A stretch of 64,000 nt of DNA from Marinobacter segnicrescens (GCF_900111555.1 NZ_FOHZ01000006.1:124001-188000), one strand, 5' to 3'; positions 17,568 through 26,570 are shown, numbered from the stretch's first letter. Notes: generated by a model from the letters alone, not told the origin. A program made the numbers and translations.

Positions 17568-18040
17568 GACGCATAGTTCCGGATCCAGCGTATGGCGCCG
17601 CCCAGCAACGGCAGGTTGCCGTAGAGCAGTTCCGCGCCGTCAAAATAGTCCCGGTGATAGTTCACACGGCCGGCCTCGATGGTGAGGTGGGTCATTCCGT
17701 GGACAGTGATTTCGCGGCCACGTCGCAATTTCGGGTGTTCCAGGTGCATCACCCAGGCAAGGCAGGCGTGGTCGCGGCTTATGATGACCTCGGCAAAGCT
17801 GAACCGGCACGACCGGACGTTGGTGTAGACTTTTTCGAAATAGGCCTGCAGTTCCTCACGGCCAGTGACGGTTCCGAAAGGATCAGTGAACCGAATGTCG
17901 GTACTGTAGACCTCTGCCAGCCCGGTAACGTTGCCGGACGACAGGGTGTTGAACAATCTCTGAAACCGTTCGACCGTTGCCGAGGCCGTTTCGTTCTGGT
18001 GGATATCTGTGGCAGTTGCCGTTGTGCCTTGAATAGTCAT
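17564..18040 (-). CDS. SnoaL-like/NTF2-fold protein
   Basis: This 158-aa protein has the NTF2/SnoaL cone fold pattern: VERFQRLFNTLSSGNVTGLAEVY, then IRFTDPFGTVTGREELQAYFEK, and later the WVMHLEH strand. Members bind small hydrophobic ligands or catalyse isomerisation. It is a standard companion in the CFA-DUF1365 clusters and overlaps both neighbours by four bases. The real reaction is unknown. Confidence 0.85.
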   Translation of the reverse strand: MTIQGTTATATDIHQNETASATVERFQRLFNTLSSGNVTGLAEVYSTDIRFTDPFGTVTGREELQAYFEKVYTNVRSCRFSFAEVIISRDHACLAWVMHLEHPKLRRGREITVHGMTHLTIEAGRVNYHRDYFDGAELLYGNLPLLGGAIRWIRNYAS

Positions 18041-18990
18041 GGGGTCCTCCGCTGCAGGTCAAGACGGCGGGTTTCATCGCGGATGGTCTGGGGAACCGGC
18101 TTAAGGTCGTGGATAATGCCGACCTTTGACAGCAGCCAGAGTCCGTAATAGGTCAGGTCAATTTCATACCAGCGAAAGCCCTGGCGCGCGGACTGGGGCC
18201 AACGGTGATGATTGTTGTGCCATCCCTCACCAAAGGTGATCAGTGCAAGCCAGAAATTATTACGGCTGTCGTCGGGGGTATCAAAGCGCCGGGAACCCCA
18301 CACGTGTGACAGGGAGTTGATGGAGACCGTGGCGTGGAACAGAGCGACGGTAGAGATAAAGAACCCCCACACCAGTAGCTGCAGGCCGTTGGTGCCCAGG
18401 CCGGGAGCCCAGGCCGCCAGTGCCTCGCCAAGGGCGAAGATCGCCACCGCAAAGGCAGCGGGCACCAGGGCGTCGAAGCGGTTGATAAAGCGCAGCTCCG
18501 GGAATCTCATCCAGTCCTTGACCCGTCGTTCTTCGGTTCGGAAAGCGGCGTCACAGGTAAACCAGCCCACGTGGGACCACCAGAACCCGCCCTGATGGGG
18601 GGAGTGAAGGTCTTCCTTACCATCCGAATGCTGGTGATGGTGCCTGTGGTGAGCCGCCCACCACAGGGGGCCGCGCTGGGCTGCGCTGGCGCCGAGGATG
18701 GCAAACACCAGTTGCCAGCCGCGACTGGTCTTGAACGTCTTGTGTGAGAAATACCGGTGATAGAATCCGGTAATGGCGAACATTCGAATGGCGAAGAACC
18801 CCGCAGCAAACACAACTGCGAAGGTACTGACCCCGGTGTAGAACGCCAGCAGACAAGCCAGGTGAAGGACCATGAAGGGTATTACCCGGACCACACTGAA
18901 ATGCCGGGAGGTTAGGTCAAGATGATCCGATCCGGCCTCGGAATCGAACCATCTCAGAATGTCCGTGAACCAGGACTGAACTCTGGTCAT
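18037..18990 (-). CDS. Acyl-CoA/lipid delta-9-type fatty acid desaturase
   Basis: This is a 317-aa integral-membrane di-iron desaturase. The three histidine boxes are complete: HRYFSH, HRHHHQHSD and WHNNHH, with four main hydrophobic spans. It probably introduces a double bond in an acyl chain, supplying the substrate for the downstream methyltransferase. It is the first gene of the eight-gene operon, and its stop overlaps the SnoaL-like start. A regulatory gene usually linked to such clusters (ECF sigma/ChrR or LitR) is not seen here. Confidence 0.9.
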   Translation of the reverse strand: MTRVQSWFTDILRWFDSEAGSDHLDLTSRHFSVVRVIPFMVLHLACLLAFYTGVSTFAVVFAAGFFAIRMFAITGFYHRYFSHKTFKTSRGWQLVFAILGASAAQRGPLWWAAHHRHHHQHSDGKEDLHSPHQGGFWWSHVGWFTCDAAFRTEERRVKDWMRFPELRFINRFDALVPAAFAVAIFALGEALAAWAPGLGTNGLQLLVWGFFISTVALFHATVSINSLSHVWGSRRFDTPDDSRNNFWLALITFGEGWHNNHHRWPQSARQGFRWYEIDLTYYGLWLLSKVGIIHDLKPVPQTIRDETRRLDLQRRTP

Positions 18991-19037
18991 ACAGCTAAAA
19001 CCTTTTCTGACTGTTGTAACGGGCTTGGGCTACAGAC

Positions 19038-19053
19038 GCTGTCACCAGACAGC
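19038..19053. promoter_or_regulatory. Palindrome between desaturase and renalase-like genes
   Basis: The sequence GCTGTC-ACCA-GACAGC is a perfect 6-bp inverted repeat with a 4-base centre. It lies midway in the 114-base divergent intergenic region, 48 bases from the desaturase start and 52 from the renalase-like start. It is a good candidate operator for a shared regulator. No regulator gene adjoins. Confidence 0.4.
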
Positions 19054-19104
19054 ATCGTTGGCATTGATACGTAATCGACTGCTATTTCGGATGTTTGGAT
19101 AACC

Positions 19105-20154
19105 ATGATTCATACGCAAGCGACTCAGGATGTTATACGACGACTGGCCGTCGTCGGTTCAGGGCTTGCCGGCCTCACCGCGGCCCGCAAGTTAGTGGCC
19201 GCGGGGGTAGACGTCACCCTGTTTGAAAAAAGCCGTGGCCCGGGCGGACGCATGGCCTCGAAACGACTGACTGACCCTGCAGACTCGTCGGCGGACATCG
19301 GTGCACAGTATTTCACCATCCGCAATCCTGCGTTTCTTGACTTCCTCACCGAACATGCCGGCACCGGGTGCTGGGGGCAGTGGGATGGCCGCTTCCGTTA
19401 TCAGGGTGCCGATAACGGCTGGCAGAACATGCGGCCGGCGGAGCGTTACGTGGGCATACCCCGGATGTCTGCCATCACCCGGGCCCTGTCCGCAGGCCTT
19501 GATGTCAGAACGGGTGTTCGCATCGCCTGCCTTGAGCGGGACACGGATGAGCTATGGCAGTTAAGGGACACCGAGGGGGCGGTTCACCGGGGCTACGATG
19601 CTGTGCTGTTAACCCCGCCGCCGGCCCAGACTGTGGACCTCCTGAATGACAGCGGCCTGGCAAGCCTGGCGGATGATTTCAACATCCAGATCAGTCGTAT
19701 GCAGGCCTGCTGGACAGTAATGGCGTATTTTCCGGATGGCGCCGGTGCGGACTTCGAGGCACTGATGCCGAACAGCCGAGTGCTCAACTGGGCGGCCAAC
19801 AACTCCAGCAAGCCCGGACGCGAGGATCAGGGTGAATGGTGGGTGCTCCACGGCGACCCGGACTGGTCTGACGCACACACCGAGGCAGACCCTGACCAGG
19901 TTGCAGACCGGTTGGTAAAAGAGTTTCGTCACTTCGGTGCTATCGAGGCAATGCCCGGTACGGTAAGGGTACACCGCTGGCTCTATGCGAGGCCCAAGGC
20001 AAGGACAGGCCCCGGGCAGCTGTGGTTTGAGCGTGAGCGCATCGCCATTGCCGGTGACTGGCTGGACGGTGGACGTGTCGAAGGGGCCTTTAACAGCGCC
20101 GACAGCCTGGTGAAGCGCCTTGCGTCACTAGGTGTTCTGCCGGACAGCCCCTGA
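19105..20154 (+). CDS. Renalase-like FAD-dependent oxidoreductase
   Basis: This 349-aa flavoprotein starts with a Rossmann motif VVGSGLAGLTAARKLVAAGVDV and the following EKSRGPGGRMASKR of the renalase/amine-oxidase group. The C-terminal FAD contact GDWLDGGRVEGAFNSAD is present. Bacterial renalases oxidise aberrant dihydro forms of NAD(P)H, but the substrate here is unproven. It is divergent from the desaturase operon, and similar flavoproteins are often near CFA clusters. Confidence 0.82.
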   Translation: MIHTQATQDVIRRLAVVGSGLAGLTAARKLVAAGVDVTLFEKSRGPGGRMASKRLTDPADSSADIGAQYFTIRNPAFLDFLTEHAGTGCWGQWDGRFRYQGADNGWQNMRPAERYVGIPRMSAITRALSAGLDVRTGVRIACLERDTDELWQLRDTEGAVHRGYDAVLLTPPPAQTVDLLNDSGLASLADDFNIQISRMQACWTVMAYFPDGAGADFEALMPNSRVLNWAANNSSKPGREDQGEWWVLHGDPDWSDAHTEADPDQVADRLVKEFRHFGAIEAMPGTVRVHRWLYARPKARTGPGQLWFERERIAIAGDWLDGGRVEGAFNSADSLVKRLASLGVLPDSP

Positions 20155-20166
20155 CGACTGCCCGGT

Positions 20167-21636
20167 TCACTCGGTCTCCGTCACCTGCTGTGGCCTCAGA
20201 TAGAAGTGGGTAATGGTGCCGTCACCAAACTTGCTGAAGAACGCGCTGACTTCACTGATGCGACGCAAGCTACGGCGGCGGCTCACCGGATCCCGCACCA
20301 GCACCTGGATGCCATCGAAGTTCTCACCAATGCGGGAGAACTTTGCCCGCATGGTGCAGGTCACCACATCCGCTGGCGGAAGTTGTAATTCCCGGGCCAG
20401 CCAGTGACGGTGGGCACCAATTTCGTCTTCCCCCAGGTTCTCCCTGGTGTCCAGGTGCCGCAGCTTAACCCGGTCCACGATACACCGGGAATAGCTTTCA
20501 GGTCGACGGCGGGCGATGCGCCGGAAGGCTTCCCAGAAAAAGCTGTCGGTCAGGTCGGCGAAGTACTGCATGTCACTCAGGCATGTATTGACCCACTCGA
20601 AGATTTCCGGGTCTTCCAGTGCTTCATTGATGGCCTCCCGCAACAACCAGTCAAAACCCAGCGCGGTCTTGTGGGCATAGACCTTGCGATACATCTGGTG
20701 GCGGCTGTATACGAAGTCCTCCAGTGCTCCCAGCCCCTTGTGGGTGATGGCGAGACCCAGCCAGGGTGTACGTGTATCCCAGCCGAAACGCAGGTTGCTG
20801 AGCAGGTGATCCAGGTTGAAACCGCCAATGGTCACGGAGGAGTGGAAGCCATCCCGCAGCATATAGTCTGCCCGGTCAGCGTCGATTTCCCCGGACACAA
20901 TGGATGACAGCATCGTCATGACCAGCGCCGGGATATCCGCCCGCCGTAATCGACCGGCCTCAGAATCCTCGCCGGCGATAAACTCCCAGAAGGTATGGGC
21001 ATGGCGTGAAAAGGCCTCACTGGGGATTACCTCGGTTGTCTCCATGATCCCCATAACGTCCTGCGCATGCAGTCCGGCCTCTTCCAGGTCAATGCTGGTG
21101 AGGATGTCGTGGGCCACCCGCACCGAATAGTGCTCGTGTTCCAGTTCTTCCGGTGGTGCCCGGAAATAGGTCCGGTAATCCGCACCTTCCCAGAGCTGTT
21201 CAAAACGACCGGGCTGGGCCATCAGGTCGTGGATGCGCCTGGCCTGGGTAAACTGGTGGGAAAAGCTGGAGTGCCCGCTGTCGTGGAGCAGGCAACCCAG
21301 GCGAATGGTCTTGGACAGGTAGTCAATCGCGTCCAGCTGGCTGAGGGTCAGGTCGACCTGCTCGCTGAGTTGTCTTTCTCGCAGGTAGGCATCGATCATA
21401 GCCCGGAACATGCGGCCGCCAACGTGCATGACTCCAACGCTGTGCAGAAAGCGGGAGTGGGTCGCTCCGGGAAAGACCAGGCTCAGGATGTCATTCTGGC
21501 AGATATTCCTTAGTCTCTGGAACAGCGGATGGTCGATAACCTGTATTTCGTGGCGATACAGGGGAATGCCCCCGTGAACCGGATCCATGATGATCTTGTC
21601 ATAGGCTCCGAGAAGGTCGTTTACCGCCCTGCGCAT
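20167..21636 (-). CDS. HD-domain phosphohydrolase (SAMHD1/dNTPase-like)
   Basis: This 489-aa cytoplasmic protein has the full HD metal site: His in THSRFLHSVGV, LLHDSGHSSFSH, and the distal Asp in DADRADYMLRDG. The DPVHGGIPLY N-terminus is typical of COG1078 proteins, which include dNTP triphosphohydrolases. Hydrolysis of a nucleotide is expected, but the substrate is not fixed by sequence. It converges with the renalase-like gene (12-base gap) and is divergent from the hsbR-like gene. No phage-defence partner is visible. Confidence 0.85.
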   Translation of the reverse strand: MRRAVNDLLGAYDKIIMDPVHGGIPLYRHEIQVIDHPLFQRLRNICQNDILSLVFPGATHSRFLHSVGVMHVGGRMFRAMIDAYLRERQLSEQVDLTLSQLDAIDYLSKTIRLGCLLHDSGHSSFSHQFTQARRIHDLMAQPGRFEQLWEGADYRTYFRAPPEELEHEHYSVRVAHDILTSIDLEEAGLHAQDVMGIMETTEVIPSEAFSRHAHTFWEFIAGEDSEAGRLRRADIPALVMTMLSSIVSGEIDADRADYMLRDGFHSSVTIGGFNLDHLLSNLRFGWDTRTPWLGLAITHKGLGALEDFVYSRHQMYRKVYAHKTALGFDWLLREAINEALEDPEIFEWVNTCLSDMQYFADLTDSFFWEAFRRIARRRPESYSRCIVDRVKLRHLDTRENLGEDEIGAHRHWLARELQLPPADVVTCTMRAKFSRIGENFDGIQVLVRDPVSRRRSLRRISEVSAFFSKFGDGTITHFYLRPQQVTETE

Positions 21637-21755
21637 GATGAAACCTCGCGGGAAAACAGTGTGGCACTTGTTATATCACACCACCGTGCCAGAATACCCG
21701 GTATAAGCAGTGGCTTATCCAGAACAAGACCCGAGATGACTTTGAAGGCCAACGC

Positions 21756-22997
21756 ATGACATCGCGCACCGAGCGCATACTGATTATCGACCCGGACGAG
21801 GCTGCCCGGGCAGAACTCGACCGTTACCTGGTGTCCCGGGGATTCTATGTGCATGGCTATGGCAGTATCACCGAGGCTCGTCGACTGTTTGAGGACCGGC
21901 CACCGGATGTCATCTTTGCGGACCTGCCGCCAGCAACCATCTCCGAGCTTACTGCCTGCCTGAAGGACGAAAGCGGCTTCCTTCCGCTGATTGCCTATTC
22001 CCACGCCAGCGAGGCCAGCCAGGTCATCGAGGCCTTGCGTGCCGGCGCGGCGGACTTCATCCGCAAGCCGCTGTCGGACAGGTCCGTGGTAGAAGATGTG
22101 CTGGGCCGGCTGTTTGACCGGGTGCGGGTCCACCGACTTAACCAGCTTTACCGGCAAGAGCTTGAAGAAGCCAACTCCGACCTCAGGGAAGGCATCTCCG
22201 AGTTGCGGGCGGACCAGCGGGCCGGGCGCAAGGTGCAGATGAAAATGCTGCCGGACCGGCAGGTCATCCTTAACGGCCTTGCAATTGATCACCTGATCAA
22301 ACCGTCCCTGTTCCTGAGCGGCGATTTTCTTGACTATTTCCGTATTTCCGACGACGAAACCCTGGTCTATATTGCCGATGTCTCCGGGCATGGTGCCAGT
22401 TCTGCCTTCGTGACGGTGCTGCTCAAGAACCTGACCAACCGTCTGCAGCGAAACCTGCGTCGGGGTTCCTCAGATGACATCCTTTATCCGGCGCGGTTTC
22501 TTCAGCGTATCAACTCGGAGTTGCTGGATACCGGCCTCGGCAAGCACGTCACGGTATTTGTGGGCATTATCTCCGCGTCCAGGCGAACCTTGCGCTACGC
22601 TGTCGGTGCCCACTTCCCGATGCCGGTGATTGCATTTGAAGACAGTGAGACCCGTTTCCTGGAAGGTTCCGGACTCCCGGTGGGACTGTTTGAGGACCCG
22701 GAGTGGGACGAGTATGAGATTCCCTTACCGAGGCCGTTTCACCTGATGCTGTTCTCGGACGGTATACTGGAAGTACTGGACGCGGAGAATCTGGATAAAA
22801 AGGAACGGCAACTACTTGAACTCATATCAGGAGGCCGTCACACTATCGCATCGTTGAGTGAGGCTCTGCACCTTGAAAGCACGTCAGAGCTTCCGGACGA
22901 TATAGCGATCGTGTCTGTCACCGATATAAGACTGACCGATCCGGATCTGCAAGGTGTATCGGTCACTGATGCCGGGAAGCCGGCGGGTGTCAGGTAA
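21756..22997 (+). CDS. Response regulator with PP2C (SpoIIE) phosphatase, HsbR/CrsR-like
   Basis: This 413-aa protein has an N-terminal receiver domain (residues 7-125; acidic pocket Asp12/Asp14, phospho-acceptor Asp56, Ser82, Lys104), a short coiled coil, and a C-terminal SpoIIE-type PP2C phosphatase. The metal ligands in SGDFLDYF, YIADVSGHG, LFSDGILEV and LPDDIAIVSV are all present, so it should be active. In Pseudomonas HsbR and Shewanella CrsR, such proteins dephosphorylate a STAS partner to control an anti-sigma factor. The next gene encodes that STAS protein. No sensor kinase is adjacent. Confidence 0.88.
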   Translation: MTSRTERILIIDPDEAARAELDRYLVSRGFYVHGYGSITEARRLFEDRPPDVIFADLPPATISELTACLKDESGFLPLIAYSHASEASQVIEALRAGAADFIRKPLSDRSVVEDVLGRLFDRVRVHRLNQLYRQELEEANSDLREGISELRADQRAGRKVQMKMLPDRQVILNGLAIDHLIKPSLFLSGDFLDYFRISDDETLVYIADVSGHGASSAFVTVLLKNLTNRLQRNLRRGSSDDILYPARFLQRINSELLDTGLGKHVTVFVGIISASRRTLRYAVGAHFPMPVIAFEDSETRFLEGSGLPVGLFEDPEWDEYEIPLPRPFHLMLFSDGILEVLDAENLDKKERQLLELISGGRHTIASLSEALHLESTSELPDDIAIVSVTDIRLTDPDLQGVSVTDAGKPAGVR

Positions 22998-23048
22998 GCC
23001 AGGCTTACCGGGCGTTTCCGTTTTGTCGAACGACTGGCAGTAGAAGAC

Positions 23049-23540
23049 ATGGCTGGCTACAAGATTCTGCAGGCTGAGAAGCAGGGGATTTACGTCCTCA
23101 AGTTTATTGGAGAAATCCGTCTCAACCTGTGCTCGACGCTGGACAACCTGGTGGAATCCATCACGTCCGATCCCGCGTTCAAGACCGTGGTAATCGATCT
23201 GACCGAAACCGAGGTGATTGACAGTACCACCCTCGGACTGCTGGCCAAGATAGCCATGGCCGCCAAGCGGCAGAGCCATTTTCTGCCAACCCTGATTTCC
23301 ACCAATCCGGACATCACCCGAATCATCACGTCGATGGGGTTTGACCGGATTTTTATTATTGTGCGTGAGCCTGCCTCGCGTATCGAGGAACTCGAAGAAA
23401 TTCCCGTGCTGCGTGCCAGTGAGCAGGAAGTACGGGACAAGGTACTGGATGCCCACCGTGTACTGATGGGGCTGAACAGCCGCAACCGGGAAGAGTTTCA
23501 CAACCTGGTTCGTGCCCTGGAGTGTGAGGATACGGGCTGA
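23049..23540 (+). CDS. STAS-domain anti-anti-sigma factor, HsbA/CrsA-like
   Basis: This 163-aa cytoplasmic protein has a STAS domain in residues 1-110, with the phosphorylation-site motif VIDLTETEVIDSTTLG, where Ser59 is the expected switch residue. The C-terminal extension (to residue 163) is typical of HsbA. In Pseudomonas, HsbA binds the anti-sigma factor FlgM or a diguanylate cyclase depending on phosphorylation. It follows the phosphatase by 51 bases and is followed by gpsA, 57 bases further. Confidence 0.87.
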   Translation: MAGYKILQAEKQGIYVLKFIGEIRLNLCSTLDNLVESITSDPAFKTVVIDLTETEVIDSTTLGLLAKIAMAAKRQSHFLPTLISTNPDITRIITSMGFDRIFIIVREPASRIEELEEIPVLRASEQEVRDKVLDAHRVLMGLNSRNREEFHNLVRALECEDTG

Positions 23541-23597
23541 GTTCAGCACAGGCGCCAGCTACGCCCAATGACACGACAGGGCCGATACGGAAGCACT

Positions 23598-24692
23598 ATG
23601 TCTGAAACTACACGGCCCGGTAACGGGCACACCTCCGCAAACACTTCCCGGTCATCTGACAGTAAACACGACGTTGCCGTCCTTGGTGGCGGCAGCTTCG
23701 GCACTGCCATGGCCAAGGTGTTGTGCGAGAACGGCCACCGTGTGCATTTCTGGATGCGGGACGAGCAGCAAGTCCAGGAACTGAAGGAGAATCGCACCAA
23801 CAGCCGTTACATGCCCGATGTCCGCATCGAGGGCGACCTCCTGCCCACCACTCGCTTTGCCGAGACCCTCGCGAACGCCGAGATCGTGTTTGTTGCCATT
23901 CCCAGCAAGGCCTTCCGGGATGTCATTCGCGCCCATGCCGGCGACTTCCGGCCGAACCAGATCGTCATCAGTCTGACCAAGGGGATTGAGCGGGAGGGTT
24001 TCAGGCTGATGAGTGAAATTCTCCAGGAAGAAATCCCCCGTACACGCATCGGTGTATTGAGCGGCCCCAACCTGGCCGCTGAAATCGTCAACCGGGAGTT
24101 GACTGCAACGGTTATTGCGGCGAAAGACCCGGACGTAAGGCGAACCGTCCAGGAGTTGCTGGGCTGTGATTATTTCCGGGTCTATGCGAACGTCGATATC
24201 TACGGGGTTGAGCTGTCGGGGGCGCTCAAGAATATCTATGCTATCGTGGCGGGAATGGGAGCGGCCCTGGATCTGGGAGAGAACGCCCGAGCCATGTTGC
24301 TCACCCGCAGCCTGGCCGAGATGAGCCGCTTTGCGGTGAGCCTGGGCGCGAATCCCATGACGTTCATGGGCCTGGCTGGCATAGGCGACCTGGTCGTAAC
24401 CTGTACCTCCTCCAAGAGCCGTAACTTCCGGGTTGGCTATGCGGTGGGCAAGGGCGCCCGCCTGGAGGACGCCGTGGCGGAGCTTGGCCAGGTAGCCGAA
24501 GGCATCCATACACTGTTACTGGTCAAGGAAAAGGCAGAGAGCGTGGGCATCTATATGCCACTGGTACGGGGCCTCTATGACATCCTCTATGGCGGCGCCT
24601 CCATAAAGGCCGTTATCAATGGCCTGATGACCGCTGTCCAGAACTCCGATGTGGAGTTCATTCTTCCCAGAACCCTGGCAGGGCAGCGCTGA
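23598..24692 (+). CDS. gpsA: Glycerol-3-phosphate dehydrogenase [NAD(P)+]
   Basis: GpsA makes sn-glycerol 3-phosphate from dihydroxyacetone phosphate for phospholipid synthesis. The protein is 364 aa. The nucleotide motif VLGGGSFGTAMAKVL is at residues 29-43, the catalytic Lys lies in GVELSGALKNIYAI, and TCTSSKSRNFRVG is the substrate loop. The ATG at 23598 follows GGAAG; the first 25 residues are a polar, probably disordered tail absent from the minimal enzyme. The neighbouring sixA begins four bases after its stop. Confidence 0.95.
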   Translation: MSETTRPGNGHTSANTSRSSDSKHDVAVLGGGSFGTAMAKVLCENGHRVHFWMRDEQQVQELKENRTNSRYMPDVRIEGDLLPTTRFAETLANAEIVFVAIPSKAFRDVIRAHAGDFRPNQIVISLTKGIEREGFRLMSEILQEEIPRTRIGVLSGPNLAAEIVNRELTATVIAAKDPDVRRTVQELLGCDYFRVYANVDIYGVELSGALKNIYAIVAGMGAALDLGENARAMLLTRSLAEMSRFAVSLGANPMTFMGLAGIGDLVVTCTSSKSRNFRVGYAVGKGARLEDAVAELGQVAEGIHTLLLVKEKAESVGIYMPLVRGLYDILYGGASIKAVINGLMTAVQNSDVEFILPRTLAGQR

Positions 24693-24695
24693 GTC

Positions 24696-25148
24696 GTGAA
24701 AGTACTGGTGATGCGCCATGGTGAAGCCGGCTGGCACTCCGTTGACCAGCAGCGCGAGCTCACCGAGGCAGGGCGCTATGGAACGGGCAGGGTGGTTCAC
24801 CAGATTGCAGAGTCCCCCTGGCGTCCCCGGGAGATCTGGTGCAGTACCTTGATTCGTGCTCGCCAGACCGCCGCAATAGCTTCCGAGATACTCAACTGCA
24901 GGGTCACCGAGAAACCCTTCCTGGCACCGGATGACGATCCGGGCCTCTGCCTGGATGCGCTGCTGGAAGAGTCGCCGGCAACTCGGGTGTTGATTATCTC
25001 CCACATGCCCCTGGTGGGTGCCCTGGCTACGCTGCTTGTGGATGCCCATCGCCAGGGCATTCCGTTCATGACCAGTCAGGCCGTCGCCCTGGAGATGCCG
25101 GTGGTGGGCCCTGGCTGCGCCGACCTGAAAGCCCAGTTCCTCCCCTGA
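24696..25148 (+). CDS. sixA: Phosphohistidine phosphatase SixA
   Basis: This small (150 aa) histidine-phosphatase family enzyme acts on phosphohistidine in phosphorelays and, in E. coli, on the nitrogen PTS. The RHG signature (MKVLVMRHGEAGW) is at the N-terminus, CSTLIRARQTAAI follows, and the second catalytic His is in LIISHMPLVG. The start codon is GTG, four bases after gpsA, suggesting coupling. Its substrate here is not known. Confidence 0.9.
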   Translation: MKVLVMRHGEAGWHSVDQQRELTEAGRYGTGRVVHQIAESPWRPREIWCSTLIRARQTAAIASEILNCRVTEKPFLAPDDDPGLCLDALLEESPATRVLIISHMPLVGALATLLVDAHRQGIPFMTSQAVALEMPVVGPGCADLKAQFLP

Positions 25149-25285
25149 TTCCTTGTCATGCCTTACCGCCGGACGGCTTCGTGACAGGGCCCGATGAAGG
25201 GTTGCAACTTTCCGTGTCCGGCCCCATTTTTACCCCATAAGATGACTTAGCCCGTATCGTTTCAAAAATCCTTCAGGAGAGACCC

Positions 25286-25849
25286 ATGAGCCAGGACCCG
25301 AAACGTCTCGCAGATCAGGTGAAAGCCGCTGCAGAAGGTGCCAGCCTGCCACCTATCGAAAAATGGAACCCGGAGCTTTCCGGCGATATCGATATACGAA
25401 TCGCCCGCGACGGAAACTGGTATCACGAGGGCGAACTGATCCAGCGTGAAGCGATTCCGCGCCTCTTCTCCACCATCCTTCGGCGTGAGGATGACGGCGA
25501 GTACTACCTGGTTACGCCGGTAGAGAAATGGCGCATCCAGGTGGAAGACACACCATTACTGGCCCACAGTCTGGAAGTGGCCGGAACCGGCGAAGAACAG
25601 GTTCTGGCAGTGACCACCAATTTCGGCGAACGCCTGTTACTGGGTCAGGATCATCCCCTTGACGTGGGCACCTATAACAGTGATGGCAGCCCGCGCCCGG
25701 TCGTTCAGGTGCGGCGCGGACTGGAAGCGAGGCTGGTTACTGCTGCCTATTACGAACTGGCAGATCTCCTGGTCGAGCAGCCCTCCGGTGATAGCGCTGC
25801 ACTTGGGGTCTGGAGCAATGGTGAATTTTTTCCGGTAGGTAACGGTTGA
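25286..25849 (+). CDS. DUF1285 domain protein
   Basis: This 187-aa soluble protein is of the DUF1285 family. The conserved region DIDIRIARDGNWYHEGELIQ is followed by FSTILRREDDGEYYLVTPVEKWRIQVED. Family structures show a two-domain beta-rich fold with no established role. AGGAGAG precedes the ATG. It is separated by 137 bases from sixA and ends before a weak hairpin, so it is probably a single-gene unit. Confidence 0.87.
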   Translation: MSQDPKRLADQVKAAAEGASLPPIEKWNPELSGDIDIRIARDGNWYHEGELIQREAIPRLFSTILRREDDGEYYLVTPVEKWRIQVEDTPLLAHSLEVAGTGEEQVLAVTTNFGERLLLGQDHPLDVGTYNSDGSPRPVVQVRRGLEARLVTAAYYELADLLVEQPSGDSAALGVWSNGEFFPVGNG

Positions 25850-25896
25850 AATACGCCCGCCTGGCTCCACCAATGGGTGCAACACGGTAGAAAACG

Positions 25897-25918
25897 CAGT
25901 CTGACCCTTGTTAGACTG
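25897..25918 (+). terminator. Weak terminator-like hairpin after DUF1285 gene
   Basis: CAGTCT (25897-25902) pairs with AGACTG (25913-25918) across a 10-base loop, followed by TCTTTTAG. The stem is short, so it is only a possible terminator. A second imperfect hairpin at 25938-25967 lies in the leader before the FKBP gene. Confidence 0.35.
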
Positions 25919-26055
25919 TCTTTTAGATCTTGTTACCGAGCCCGGCTCTCTAACGAGGCCCGGTGGTCGTTAGTTCCTCTGTGCAGTCCGACTGTTCAAG
26001 ATCATCGATCATCCGTTTTTACATTTACAGTCATTGCGACATGCAAGGAGAAACC

Positions 26056-26517
26056 ATGGCCCAACCTCGCGTTGTTACCATTCACTACACACTGACCAAT
26101 GATCAGGGAGAAGAGCTGGACTCCTCCCGCGTGGAAGGTCGTGAGCCACTGTCGTATCTCGAAGGTGCACAGAACATCATCGGCGGGCTGGAAAGCGCGC
26201 TGACCGAAAAGGACTCTGGCGACCAGGTCAAGGTATCCGTTGATCCGGCCGAAGGTTACGGCGAAAAGAACGACGAACTGATTCAGCCGGTTCCGCGTTC
26301 CGCGTTTGAGGGTGTCGACACCATTGAGCCTGGTATGCAGTTCCAGGCACAGACCCCGGGTGGCCCCCAGATTGTTCGTGTCGTGGAAGTCAACGACGAA
26401 ACCGTCACCATTGATGCGAACCACCCGCTGGCCGGCGAAACCCTCCACTTTGACGTGGAAGTGGTAGAAACCCGTCCGGCAACCGACGAAGAGCAGGAGC
26501 ACGGTCACGTGCACTGA
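26056..26517 (+). CDS. FKBP-type peptidyl-prolyl isomerase, SlyD-like
   Basis: This 153-aa cytoplasmic FKBP with an inserted chaperone flap is of the SlyD/FkpB group. VVTIHYTLTNDQGEELDSSR opens the fold, PLSYLEGAQNIIGGLESAL and KVSVDPAEGYGEKND mark the active-site loop, and DANHPLAGETLHFDVEVV closes it. The tail EEQEHGHVH is short and only slightly His-rich, unlike the metal-binding tail of E. coli SlyD. AAGGAG precedes the ATG; the longer frame from 25963 has no such site. It is followed by a strong terminator. Confidence 0.92.
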   Translation: MAQPRVVTIHYTLTNDQGEELDSSRVEGREPLSYLEGAQNIIGGLESALTEKDSGDQVKVSVDPAEGYGEKNDELIQPVPRSAFEGVDTIEPGMQFQAQTPGGPQIVRVVEVNDETVTIDANHPLAGETLHFDVEVVETRPATDEEQEHGHVH

Positions 26518-26544
26518 TGCCTTCCGTCAAGGTTGCGTAAGAAG

Positions 26545-26570
26545 CGGCTCCTACGGGGGCCGTTTTTTTA
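26545..26570 (+). terminator. Intrinsic terminator after the FKBP gene
   Basis: The stem CGGCTCC/GGGGCCG (26545-26551, 26556-26562) is closed by a stable TACG tetraloop and followed by seven T residues. It ends the FKBP transcript. Confidence 0.9.
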
